Assembly: GCA_030672345.1 (NCBI GenBank)
Contig: DAOVGO010000126.1
Location: 1 to 13,994 of the forward strand
Length of the DNA stretch: 13,994 bases
Reading direction: 5' to 3'
Source of the DNA: Methanosarcinales archaeon
Lineage (GTDB): Archaea > Halobacteriota > Methanosarcinia > Methanosarcinales > Methanogasteraceae
In this document: piece by piece, positions 7,664 through 13,715 of the stretch
Layout: every line of letters starts with the position of its first letter
How positions within the stretch are numbered: position 1 is the first letter of the stretch
Notes under the pieces: generated by a model
What the model was told of the DNA's origin: nothing
Database searches by the model: none
Seen by the model: only the letters and a program-made list of their open reading frames with translations
Program-made: the position numbers and the translations under genes

Positions 7664-7697
7664 TTATAACATATAAGTTACTAACAAATAAGTTAGT
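7664..7697 (+). promoter_or_regulatory. TATA box with overlapping repeat/palindrome upstream of the ATPase remnant
   Basis: CTTATAACATATAAG at about 7663-7677 is a good TATA region, centred 26 bp before GTG 7696 and 32 bp before ATG 7704. ATAAGTTA occurs twice as a direct repeat (7673-7680 and 7688-7695), and ACTAAC / GTTAGT form a perfect 6-bp inverted repeat around AAATAA at 7680-7697. This arrangement could be an operator next to the transcription start. Confidence 0.45.
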
Positions 7698-7938
7698 GAT
7701 TTTATGCGGTTCACATGTTGGCGAGCAGATCCTCCGAAAGATCAGGACACTGTTTGAGAGCTGGGAGCGGACAACCCTCTCGCATCTCCGGTTCAATCAG
7801 GAGCACGATGAATCGTACAGTCCTGTCTTCCAGTGCCACACGCCGAAAGAGATAGCAACAATCGTAAAAGATAAGGTCTCCAATGTCGGCAGATTTTTAG
7901 CGTATCTGGAAGATAAGGGTTGCATTTCAAGGAAAGAG

Positions 7939-8173
7939 GTAACTACTCAGGTACCTAAACCACTATCGTGGGACTTCACTATGCAGGAACTACCTGGGAC
8001 ATGGGGCATACTGCAACCAAACACGGAATATAACCGCAGAGTACGCAGAGGGGCGCGGAGGGGGGATAAATGGTTAACTACTCTGCGTTCCTCTGCGCCC
8101 TCCGCGGTTATTTTTCTTGCCAGAAAGTACAGGATCGCAATCGGGAGACCAATCAACATACCTGAGTAGTTAC
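7939..8173. mobile_element. MITE, 235 bp, with 15-bp terminal inverted repeats and 8-bp target duplication
   Basis: The left end GTAACTACTCAGGTA (7939-7953) is perfectly inverted at the right end (TACCTGAGTAGTTAC, 8159-8173). The element is flanked by identical 8-bp copies of GGAAAGAG at 7931-7938 and 8174-8181, the mark of a transposition event. It has no transposase, so it depends on a full-length relative elsewhere. Ends beginning GTAA with an 8-bp duplication are the pattern of the IS66 family, which suggests but does not prove the parent. Element plus one target copy is 243 bp, a multiple of three, yet the TAG in the right repeat still stops the host frame. Confidence 0.88.
8031..8110. 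repeat. Long internal hairpin of the MITE
   Basis: Arms 8031-8060 and 8081-8110 pair over 30 positions (24 Watson-Crick, 3 G-U, 3 mismatches) around a 20-nt loop. The arms contain CCGCAGAG and CGCAGAGG blocks of the kind seen as dispersed repeats in many prokaryotic genomes. If transcribed, it would fold strongly and could block or end transcription. Confidence 0.75.
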
Positions 8174-8322
8174 GGAAAGAGAAGGGTTATTATGTGCTCG
8201 AAGATCCAGTCTTTGGGAAGTGGCTTGGGATGAGATGAATGATTGGGTATGTGGGGGTCAGAACGGTCTACCAATGGATTTGATGTTGGATTGGTAAGAC
8301 CCGCATCATACAACGTTTGAGC

Positions 8323-10053
8323 TCATGCCGCCCGGGCAAGCACAACCACAAACGTGCTCCCTTTCCCGACCTCGCTCTCTGCCCTGATGCTCCCGCCATG
8401 CCCCTCGATGATTCCCTTGCAGATCGCTAGGCCCAGCCCGCTGCCGCCGACCTCGCGTGTCAATCCGCTATCGACCTGATGGAATTTGTCAAATATCCGG
8501 TCCAGTTCATCAGGCGGGATCCCGATTCCTGTGTCGCTGACCCTGATCTCGGGATGCCGATCCACCACCCGCGCCCGAATTCGGATATCACCCTCCTTCG
8601 TAAACTTCAGGGCATTGCCGATTAAGTTCACAAAGACCTGCACCAGCCGGTCACGGTCGCCGGCGATCTGCGGCGATGTTCCTTGCAAATCCATGATAAT
8701 TGAGATTCCTTTCTTATCTGCGATTTTTCTCATGCTTCCAGCCGATTCTCTGATGACATCATACAGATCCACCGGCTCAAGAGTGAGTTTCAGGTTGCCT
8801 GTCTCGATTCTGGATATATCAAGAAGATCGCTTACGAGCCGCTCCTGCCGCTTGGTATTGCGATCAATGATCTGTAACATCTCCTCCTTCGTGCGAGCGT
8901 CCTCTTCCGAATCGGAGAGCGATTTTAAGACATCCGTTGAAATTTTTATGGACGTAACCGGCGTTTTGAGTTCGTGGGAGACCATCGAGACGAACTCGGA
9001 CTTCATCCTGTCGAGTTCCAACAATTTGGCGTTTGCCGACTCAAGCTCCGTATTCGACCTTCTCAGGTCCCCTGTCTTCCTCTGGACCTCGCGTTCCAGT
9101 TCCCTGTTCCATCCGGAGAATATCAGTATGATGCTGCCGCTTCCGGCAAGGATGATCGCGACAACGATCGCGATAAAGAGTATCTGCTTCCGGTAGACTG
9201 AATGTATCAGTGCCTCTGCCTCTCGCGAGGATACGCTTGTGGCGACAGACCAGACACGGTTACGCCAGACAACTGGTGTGTATGCCACCACCTGGCGCTT
9301 CCCTGTGAGTTTATCGAAATAATAGCCAGTTCCCTCTTTTTCTTGCATCTGATCCCGTAAAATATCTGCATAAGACGAATCGTTTGTAAAGAAACTCCCG
9401 ATGTACTGTTCGCCGATCATCTCCTCGTGCACCCCATCGTACAGCGAACGTCCGGAGCCATCGATCATGTACATATACCCGTGCCCCTCAGGAATCGCAT
9501 CGACAAGGAATTGATCTGAGAGTGTGGACATTCTGATAATCGCGAGTATCACACCTTTGAATTCATCGCCAGAATACACAGGCACCCATACGGCTGAACC
9601 AAACCCACCTCCGAAGAGAGGTACCGGGTCTGTGATATATGTCTCTCTGCGATCCCTTGCACGATCGAATGCCTGACTTCTGTTTATCGCATACAGATCG
9701 AGTCCGATCGGTGCATCCTCTGCCGGGTAGCCTGATACCACCACGCCTGTGATGTTTATAAATTCAATGGAATAAAAACCGCTGGATCTGTAATAAATCG
9801 GTATAAAACGCCATGTCGTATCCTCTGGTGACTCATCTGATGCATCCGATGCCAGCACCTCGATTAAAACAGTCTTCTCCTCGAGGAAAGCCTCGATTCC
9901 GGTGGCAGATTGTCTGGTAAGCAACAACTGCTGCTCATTGAACTGCTGCTGCACGATCTTCTGCACCTCACGGTTGGCGCCATACCCCAGAAACACTACC
10001 ACAACGATGAGCAGCACGGTGATGGCAACGATGGTACGTTTCTTGTGGGGCAT
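8323..10053 (-). CDS. Membrane-bound sensor histidine kinase with extracytoplasmic sensor domain
   Basis: A two-component sensor that autophosphorylates on histidine. The 576 aa comprise an N-terminal membrane helix (about 7-25), an extracytoplasmic region (about 30-288) with features of a double Cache sensor (FIPIYYRSSGFYSIEFIN, YITDPVPLFGG, VWVPVYSGDEFKGV, GYMYMIDGSGRSLYD), a second membrane helix (about 292-313), a coiled coil (about 316-345), a HisKA domain with H360 in SHELKTP, and a HATPase_c domain with NLIGNALKFT (N box), DTGIGIP (G1), FDKFHQV (F) and GGSGLGLAI (G2). There is no PAS, HAMP or receiver domain, and no response regulator in the window. The ligand is unknown; Cache domains often bind small organic molecules. 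The gene points away from the dockerin-phospholipase gene across a 308-bp spacer. Confidence 0.94.
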   Translation of the reverse strand: MPHKKRTIVAITVLLIVVVVFLGYGANREVQKIVQQQFNEQQLLLTRQSATGIEAFLEEKTVLIEVLASDASDESPEDTTWRFIPIYYRSSGFYSIEFINITGVVVSGYPAEDAPIGLDLYAINRSQAFDRARDRRETYITDPVPLFGGGFGSAVWVPVYSGDEFKGVILAIIRMSTLSDQFLVDAIPEGHGYMYMIDGSGRSLYDGVHEEMIGEQYIGSFFTNDSSYADILRDQMQEKEGTGYYFDKLTGKRQVVAYTPVVWRNRVWSVATSVSSREAEALIHSVYRKQILFIAIVVAIILAGSGSIILIFSGWNRELEREVQRKTGDLRRSNTELESANAKLLELDRMKSEFVSMVSHELKTPVTSIKISTDVLKSLSDSEEDARTKEEMLQIIDRNTKRQERLVSDLLDISRIETGNLKLTLEPVDLYDVIRESAGSMRKIADKKGISIIMDLQGTSPQIAGDRDRLVQVFVNLIGNALKFTKEGDIRIRARVVDRHPEIRVSDTGIGIPPDELDRIFDKFHQVDSGLTREVGGSGLGLAICKGIIEGHGGSIRAESEVGKGSTFVVVLARAA

Positions 10054-10090
10054 AATCGACAGACCTTGGAAATAATCTGCATCGATCTTT

Positions 10091-10098
10091 GATAAAAT
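10091..10098 (-). promoter_or_regulatory. TATA box for the histidine kinase gene
   Basis: On the minus strand ATTTTATC lies centred 42 bp before the kinase ATG, predicting a transcription start near 10069 and a leader of about 16 nt that includes AAGGT as a weak ribosome site. Confidence 0.45.
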
Positions 10099-10146
10099 CT
10101 ATGACTGAACCATCAAAAATCTCGGGAGCCGCCATGTTCGAAGTTC

Positions 10147-10178
10147 GGCGGATAGTGTCCTAACGTTCGTGATCCGCC
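10147..10178 (-). terminator. Hairpin just after the 39-aa minus ORF, possible terminator
   Basis: GGCGGAT (10147-10153) and ATCCGCC (10172-10178) are perfect 7-bp inverted copies, ending directly at the small ORF's stop codon. On the minus strand a T6 run follows about 30 nt further on, at about 10114-10119. GGCGG at 10147-10151 can alternatively pair with CCGCC at 10129-10133, so two exclusive stems are possible. A terminator role is inferred from position. Confidence 0.3.
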
Positions 10179-10298
10179 TCAAACATCAAAAGCAGGAATC
10201 TCCACGTCCATCGCTGTTTTAGTAATCCCTTCTAATCCCTTCTGCCATGTGACAACTTTCCTCTTAAGGTCTTTAATTCCCTCAGGAGTTTTGATCAT
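10179..10298 (-). CDS. Possible 39-aa small protein
   Basis: ATG 10298 to TGA 10179 on the minus strand encodes a lysine/glutamate-rich, probably helical peptide beginning MIKTPEGIKDLKRKVV and ending MDVEIPAFDV. It is not recognised. In favour are a TATA box on the same strand centred about 33 bp before the ATG (leader of about 7 nt), a hairpin immediately after the stop, and a composition that looks like a folded protein. Against it, a perfect 10-bp tandem duplication (10223-10242) lies inside the frame, which would have shifted the frame if recent, and the frame stays open upstream of the ATG, so it could be the tail of a longer decayed gene. Confidence 0.35.
   Translation of the reverse strand: MIKTPEGIKDLKRKVVTWQKGLEGITKTAMDVEIPAFDV
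10223..10242. repeat. 10-bp tandem repeat, two copies
   Basis: TAATCCCTTC occurs twice head to tail. It lies within the possible 39-aa minus-strand ORF. The 10-bp period is not a multiple of three. Confidence 0.6.
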
Positions 10299-10324
10299 CA
10301 GTGCCAAAATGACATTTGATAGAA

Positions 10325-10336
10325 GTATATAAACAC
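10325..10336. promoter_or_regulatory. TATA box readable in both directions
   Basis: AGTATATAAAC is centred 31 bp before ATG 10362 on the plus strand and about 33 bp before ATG 10298 on the minus strand. Both distances fit an archaeal promoter with a leader of 5-8 nt. Because the core is near-palindromic, it could drive either or both genes. The plus direction is the more certain, since the downstream gene is clear. Confidence 0.55.
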
Positions 10337-10361
10337 TTTGAAATCATACTCCTAAATTAAT

Positions 10362-11336
10362 ATGTATAACACAAAACAACATATATGCATAACCGTAACT
10401 ATTGTATCTGCATTAATTTCGTGCTGCTGCGCCCCTGTAAGTGCATGGTCGAATGGCGGATACAGCGATGATCCGGGGAATGTCAGTTATGGCACACACG
10501 ACTGGATCGCAGAGCACGCGCTTGACTTTCTGCCAGCAGATGAGCAGCAGTATATCGACAATAACCTCAACTGGTATCTATATGGCACGGAACTGCCTGA
10601 CAACCCATATCCGGAGGATGGCATAGGCGACACAGCCAGACACCACGTTTATTTCTACGAAAACGGCAGTCTGATGGACGATGCGTCAGCGGTAAGGGCG
10701 CAGGACATCTACAATGACACACTGGCTTTTTTAGAGGCAGGTGATCGCATGAATGCGTCGAAGCACGCTGGCATTATGACACACTACATCGCCGATGTGG
10801 CGGTCTTCGGGCACGTGATGGGCGTAAAAACCGACTGGGGTGCGGAGGTGCATCACAGCGATTATGAGCGCTATGTGCAGCGCAGAACAACTGAATACAC
10901 ATCAGCGGTGTTTGATTCGTATATCGTGTTTGACGGGTCACTGGAAATGGTGACCGCGTACGATGCGACCCTCGGGATAGCGAATGACACAACGTTCGAC
11001 GCCGATTTGGAGGGGTGCGGGTGCGTCTGGATGGACTCACACTACAACTGGAGCGATCCCGGATTTCGGGACGAGTGCGGCGAATCACTCAACCTCGCGA
11101 TCAACGCTGTTGCTGACGTCCTGCATGCGCTCTACAACGAGGCATGCTATGATCAGCGCGGCGATCTCAACCGGGACGGTCGGGTCACAACGATAGATGC
11201 TGCGATCGCGCTCCTGCTGGCTGCAAGCGGAGAGCACAACGACGATGCAGACATGAACAGGGATGACAGCGTAACATCGCTGGATGCGCTCATGATCCTG
11301 CAGGATGCGGATGCGGGGCACGCAGGGATCGGTTAA
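10362..11336 (+). CDS. Secreted zinc-dependent phospholipase C-like protein with C-terminal dockerin
   Basis: Residues 1-28 are a Sec signal peptide ending VSA, so the mature protein would begin at W29. In bacterial zinc-dependent phospholipase C the mature N-terminal Trp is itself a zinc ligand. Further candidate ligands fit the family: H46-D47, H94-H95, H135, and H141/D145/H151 in HYIADVAVFGH. The middle region is about 240 aa, as in the family (Pfam Zn_dep_PLPC, related to S1/P1 nucleases), so the substrate is a phosphodiester, probably phospholipid, but not certain. Residues 267 to about 317 are a dockerin with two calcium loops, DLNRDGRVTTID and DMNRDDSVTSLD, expected to dock onto a cohesin protein. 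Six N-glycosylation sequons are visible (N40, N101, N118 and N131 among them). ATG 10362 is chosen from the signal peptide and the TATA spacing. It stands divergent from the sensor kinase. Confidence 0.87.
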   Translation: MYNTKQHICITVTIVSALISCCCAPVSAWSNGGYSDDPGNVSYGTHDWIAEHALDFLPADEQQYIDNNLNWYLYGTELPDNPYPEDGIGDTARHHVYFYENGSLMDDASAVRAQDIYNDTLAFLEAGDRMNASKHAGIMTHYIADVAVFGHVMGVKTDWGAEVHHSDYERYVQRRTTEYTSAVFDSYIVFDGSLEMVTAYDATLGIANDTTFDADLEGCGCVWMDSHYNWSDPGFRDECGESLNLAINAVADVLHALYNEACYDQRGDLNRDGRVTTIDAAIALLLAASGEHNDDADMNRDDSVTSLDALMILQDADAGHAGIG

Positions 11337-11530
11337 GTGGAAAGGTTCGGACCATCGGTTACCCTGATCCGGGAAATCCGGAACCGGACTGGAATTTAAC
11401 CACAACGTTTCGTCAGTGTTTCGTCAGGTATGGCGGTGAGCTTGGGCTGCCTGCCCTCTTTTCAGTCTGGAACTGCTAACATTTGTAAAATCTTACAGTA
11501 AGTTATAATTCATTTCGATAAACCGAAAAG

Positions 11531-11536
11531 TTTAAG
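11531..11536 (+). promoter_or_regulatory. TATA box for the secreted Ig-like protein
   Basis: AAAGTTTAAGTAG has the TTTAAG core 77-82 bp before ATG 11613, predicting a transcription start near 11558-11560 and a leader of about 55 nt, unusually long for this window. Confidence 0.45.
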
Positions 11537-11563
11537 TAGCACGGTGCACACATAACAAGTTGT

Positions 11564-11585
11564 ATCTGTCGATACATCGACAGAT
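11564..11585 (+). promoter_or_regulatory. Leader hairpin upstream of the ribosome site
   Basis: ATCTGTCGA, loop TACA, TCGACAGAT: a perfect 9-bp stem with a 4-nt loop at the predicted 5' end of the message. It could be an RNA hairpin stabilising the transcript or a DNA operator downstream of the promoter. It is followed by the ribosome site AAAAGGAGA at 11595-11603, 9-10 nt before ATG 11613. Confidence 0.6.
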
Positions 11586-11616
11586 GAGAACAACAAAAGG
11601 AGATAAACCAATATGA
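11584..11616 (+). CDS. Possible 10-aa upstream ORF (leader peptide)
   Basis: ATG 11584 encodes MRTTKGDKPI and stops at TGA 11614-11616, overlapping the main gene's start as ATGA. Its first 13 bases (ATGAGAACAACAA) differ by one base from the first 13 of the main gene, as if the start region were duplicated 29 bp apart. It has no ribosome site of its own, and its ATG lies at the foot of the leader hairpin. Confidence 0.2.
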   Translation: MRTTKGDKPI

Positions 11617-12878
11617 GAACAGCAACAGTAAGTACGACACTGGTTCTCCTGCTGATATGCGCAGCAGGCATTCCAGCAACAACTGCAGCTATGGTATCTG
11701 AAAGAAGCATTGCAGTCGCAATGCCGGTGCCAGAAGTTGCGATGGAAGACTCATCAGACATGGACTTTTCGAAACTCCAGATCAGCCCACGACACTCCCA
11801 CACGGAGTTGATGCCTGGTGAGAGCGACAAGGTCACTGTAACGGTGACAAACAAGGACAACAAGGCGATATCGGTAGCCCCTATGGTCAAAGGTCAGCCC
11901 TACAGCGAATACATCTTTGACGAGACCTGGGTCACTGTAACACCCGAAGCAGCAGAACTCGAACCCGATGCCAAGGAGGAGTTCACGATCGAGATAACCC
12001 TCCCGGATGACGCCGAACGCGGGCATTACGGGGTGCAGATCGCATTCACAGACGATGTGATGCCAACTCCATATCCGACGCCGTATCCGCAATACATCAA
12101 TGTGTTCAACTTTCATGTCAGTGTGTGGAAGCCGCCTGTGATACAGATTCAAAATTCCTATATCCATGATCGCGTTGAATCTGGCAAGGAATACGATTAC
12201 CAGATCAATCTGAAGAACGTCGGCGAAGAAGACATTGAGATTGATCCGAAGATCGGAGGCGGAAGAATGTACCGGCATGATATGATGTTGCCAGCATTCG
12301 AGGATGATGCGATCACCATCACCGCACCATCTGCAGTGCCGGCAGGTGGAACCGCCACTATCAATATGCATCTCGCGGTGCCAGCGGGTGCGAAGGGCAG
12401 GTACAATGGCGAGATCGACCTGGGTATCGATGATCCTTCCATTGATGAGTGGATGGGTGGTGTCCATCTGAGTTTTGAGGTATGGACACAGCCAAGAGAG
12501 CCTTTTGTCAAGACATTCACAGCAGAAACCGATTTACCCATAACCATCGAAATCCGGTCAGATCAGGGCTGGTATGGCGAATGTGGAAGCGGAAATGCTG
12601 ATGAAGAGGAGCCATACTTTGATGTGACCCTCGAAGGATCAAACGGAGATGTGACACCGACTCTTTCGAAGGTCGCCTATCATGGCGCAGTCGATCTCGG
12701 CGGCGGTAAATGCACTCCACCATGGGAGGTAGACAGCAGTGGGACATATCACGAAAGCCATACCAGTTACATCGAGCGATACACGGTAGATGGTGCAGCT
12801 GGAGACTGGGAACTTGGTATACTCCCGCACTATGCCGAGCGGTTCGAGTACACGATAACGATTGGAGATCCTGATTAA
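11613..12878 (+). CDS. Secreted multi-domain Ig-like (NEW3/DUF916-like) surface protein
   Basis: Residues 1 to about 26 are a Sec signal peptide (hydrophobic TTLVLLLICAAGIPATTAA). The rest is beta-rich and acidic. A first Ig-like module (about 55-150) has the pattern MPGESDKVTVTVTNKDNKAI followed by LEPDAKEEFTIEITLPDDA, like NEW3/COG1470 or DUF916 domains. A second (about 170-285) has GKEYDYQINLKNVGEEDIEI and PAGGTATINMHLAVPAGA. The C-terminal part (about 290-421) is unassigned and carries two cysteines (ECGSG and GKCTP) that could form a disulfide. A proline-tyrosine stretch PTPYPTPYPQY lies in the first module. No C-terminal anchor is present. The gene has a strong ribosome site, a hairpin leader and its own terminator, suggesting an abundant product. 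Function is unknown; a cell-surface structural or adhesive role is a guess. Confidence 0.8.
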   Translation: MRTATVSTTLVLLLICAAGIPATTAAMVSERSIAVAMPVPEVAMEDSSDMDFSKLQISPRHSHTELMPGESDKVTVTVTNKDNKAISVAPMVKGQPYSEYIFDETWVTVTPEAAELEPDAKEEFTIEITLPDDAERGHYGVQIAFTDDVMPTPYPTPYPQYINVFNFHVSVWKPPVIQIQNSYIHDRVESGKEYDYQINLKNVGEEDIEIDPKIGGGRMYRHDMMLPAFEDDAITITAPSAVPAGGTATINMHLAVPAGAKGRYNGEIDLGIDDPSIDEWMGGVHLSFEVWTQPREPFVKTFTAETDLPITIEIRSDQGWYGECGSGNADEEEPYFDVTLEGSNGDVTPTLSKVAYHGAVDLGGGKCTPPWEVDSSGTYHESHTSYIERYTVDGAAGDWELGILPHYAERFEYTITIGDPD

Positions 12879-12916
12879 GGCGCAGCCATCGCGCCTTATT
12901 TTTATTTTTCCTTTTT
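12877..12916 (+). terminator. Hairpin plus T-tract terminator
   Basis: AAGGCGC (12877-12883) and GCGCCTT (12891-12897) form a 7-bp stem with a 7-nt loop, starting inside the stop codon and followed by ATTTTTATTTTTCCTTTTT. T-tracts end archaeal transcription. The same AT-rich tract sits about 25 bp before ATG 12926 and may also act as the TATA region of the next gene. Confidence 0.7.
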
Positions 12917-12925
12917 GGCGATGAT

Positions 12926-13495
12926 ATGAAGAACGCAACGATACTGGCTGTGATAGCAATCTCGACTGCACTGGTTATCGGCGCAGGCTGCATCACAGAC
13001 ACGGAAAAGAAAGTCCAATCATACAGGATTATATGGGCGGGCACGCAACCTGCTGGTCATGAGATGATCGAGACCGAACTCTCACGCCAGATCGCCCCGC
13101 ATCCGGGCATGGTGTATGACAATGTGACCGTCTCAGTCTCAGAAAACGGTGTGATGCACCTCCGTGTATCTGCTACATCGTCTGCGTGCAGATACCCTGA
13201 TCTGTATGATTTCACATACCAGAACCGTGAACTCGTCCGGACTGGCTATCTTCTCGAAGCGATTCCTGAATCCGTAAGACAGGATGCCATTGCAATCGCA
13301 ATGCAAAACCAGGAGATTGCTGGTGCTTTATCAGGTGATGCAGGTATCCCGACGGTGAAGCGAATTCTTCCTGAAACATCGAGCGAGTTCTATGCGCCAA
13401 AGACGCTGCTCAGTGTGACATGGATCGATGCAACGGTGTCAGCGCTGGTTGATATGGATGCTCGCAGGGTGGTCAAGACGTGGAGCGGTGAATAA
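12926..13495 (+). CDS. Putative lipoprotein of unknown function
   Basis: 189 aa with an N-terminal hydrophobic segment (about 4-21) ending in the lipobox-like VIGAGC, so Cys22 is the likely lipidated residue and the protein would be anchored outside the cytoplasmic membrane. The remainder is a single domain with no recognised family. It ends in ALVDMDARRVVKTWSGE, a pattern common to small beta-strand domains of the PepSY kind, though this is only a resemblance. It follows the terminator of the Ig-like gene by 10 bp and is separated by 1 bp from the small membrane protein gene after it, so those two are surely co-transcribed. ATG 12926 is chosen because the earlier ATG at 12921 hits a stop after two codons. 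Confidence 0.8.
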   Translation: MKNATILAVIAISTALVIGAGCITDTEKKVQSYRIIWAGTQPAGHEMIETELSRQIAPHPGMVYDNVTVSVSENGVMHLRVSATSSACRYPDLYDFTYQNRELVRTGYLLEAIPESVRQDAIAIAMQNQEIAGALSGDAGIPTVKRILPETSSEFYAPKTLLSVTWIDATVSALVDMDARRVVKTWSGE

Positions 13496-13496
13496 A

Positions 13497-13679
13497 ATGA
13501 ATGTTTCTACATTTATGGATTTCATAAAAGCCAGATGGCAGATGATTGCGGTATTGATAGCCGTAATCTGCATAATAATTCTCGTGCTGCTATTTGTGGC
13601 TGGACTTCTTCTCCTGCCCGCCAAAATGACGTTCTCGGGCGGAGCGATAACCTATTATGCCAATAATTCGACGGGATGA
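13497..13679 (+). CDS. 60-aa single-span membrane protein
   Basis: ATG 13497 lies 1 bp after the lipoprotein stop. An earlier in-frame start would overlap the lipoprotein gene by about 70 bp without benefit, so the short form is preferred. The product has an N-terminal positively charged stretch (FIKARWQ), one membrane helix (about 17-41, rich in I, L and V) and a short outer tail, TFSGGAITYYANNSTG, with one sequon (N57-S-T). No family is recognised. It probably works with the lipoprotein. Confidence 0.7.
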   Translation: MNVSTFMDFIKARWQMIAVLIAVICIIILVLLFVAGLLLLPAKMTFSGGAITYYANNSTG

Positions 13680-13715
13680 GATGATCTGGAGAATAATTGG
13701 CTCAATGGAGGATTT

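Larger units (their letters stand above)
7696..8238 (+). pseudogene. Decayed archaeal-type ATPase (C-terminal winged helix) split by a MITE
   Basis: Frame 1 from GTG 7696 gives a winged-helix segment with TPKEIATIVKDKVSNVGRFL and AYLEDKGCISRKE up to 7938, where a 235-bp element begins. In that frame translation stops at TAG 8167-8169 inside the element's right terminal repeat. Beyond the element, frame 1 resumes as KGYYVLEDPVFGKWLGMR and ends at TGA 8236-8238. Joining the two parts across one copy of the 8-bp duplication gives CISRKEKGYYVLEDPVFGKW, the typical end of archaeal P-loop ATPases (Pfam Arch_ATPase), in which the DP-F--WL motif closes the winged helix. The N-terminal P-loop is absent, so the gene had also lost most of its 5' part. 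The family call rests on this C-terminus only. Confidence 0.7.

Noticed and set aside
7516..8169. A 217-codon plus frame read as one intact gene
   Set aside because: Its 5' part overlaps the cca gene antisense, its 3' part is the MITE and it stops in the right terminal repeat; only the 7696-7938 segment is real coding remnant.
7939..8181. A CRISPR-like or integron-like unit
   Set aside because: Only one pair of inverted ends and one direct target duplication are present; there are no regularly spaced repeats and no integrase-type sites.
8486..9196. A 236-codon plus-strand frame opposite the histidine kinase
   Set aside because: Ser/Arg-rich antisense reading of a kinase with all catalytic boxes intact.
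11754..12467. A 237-codon minus-strand frame opposite the Ig-like gene
   Set aside because: His/Arg/Asp-rich antisense composition, no start signals; the plus gene has signal peptide, ribosome site and terminator.
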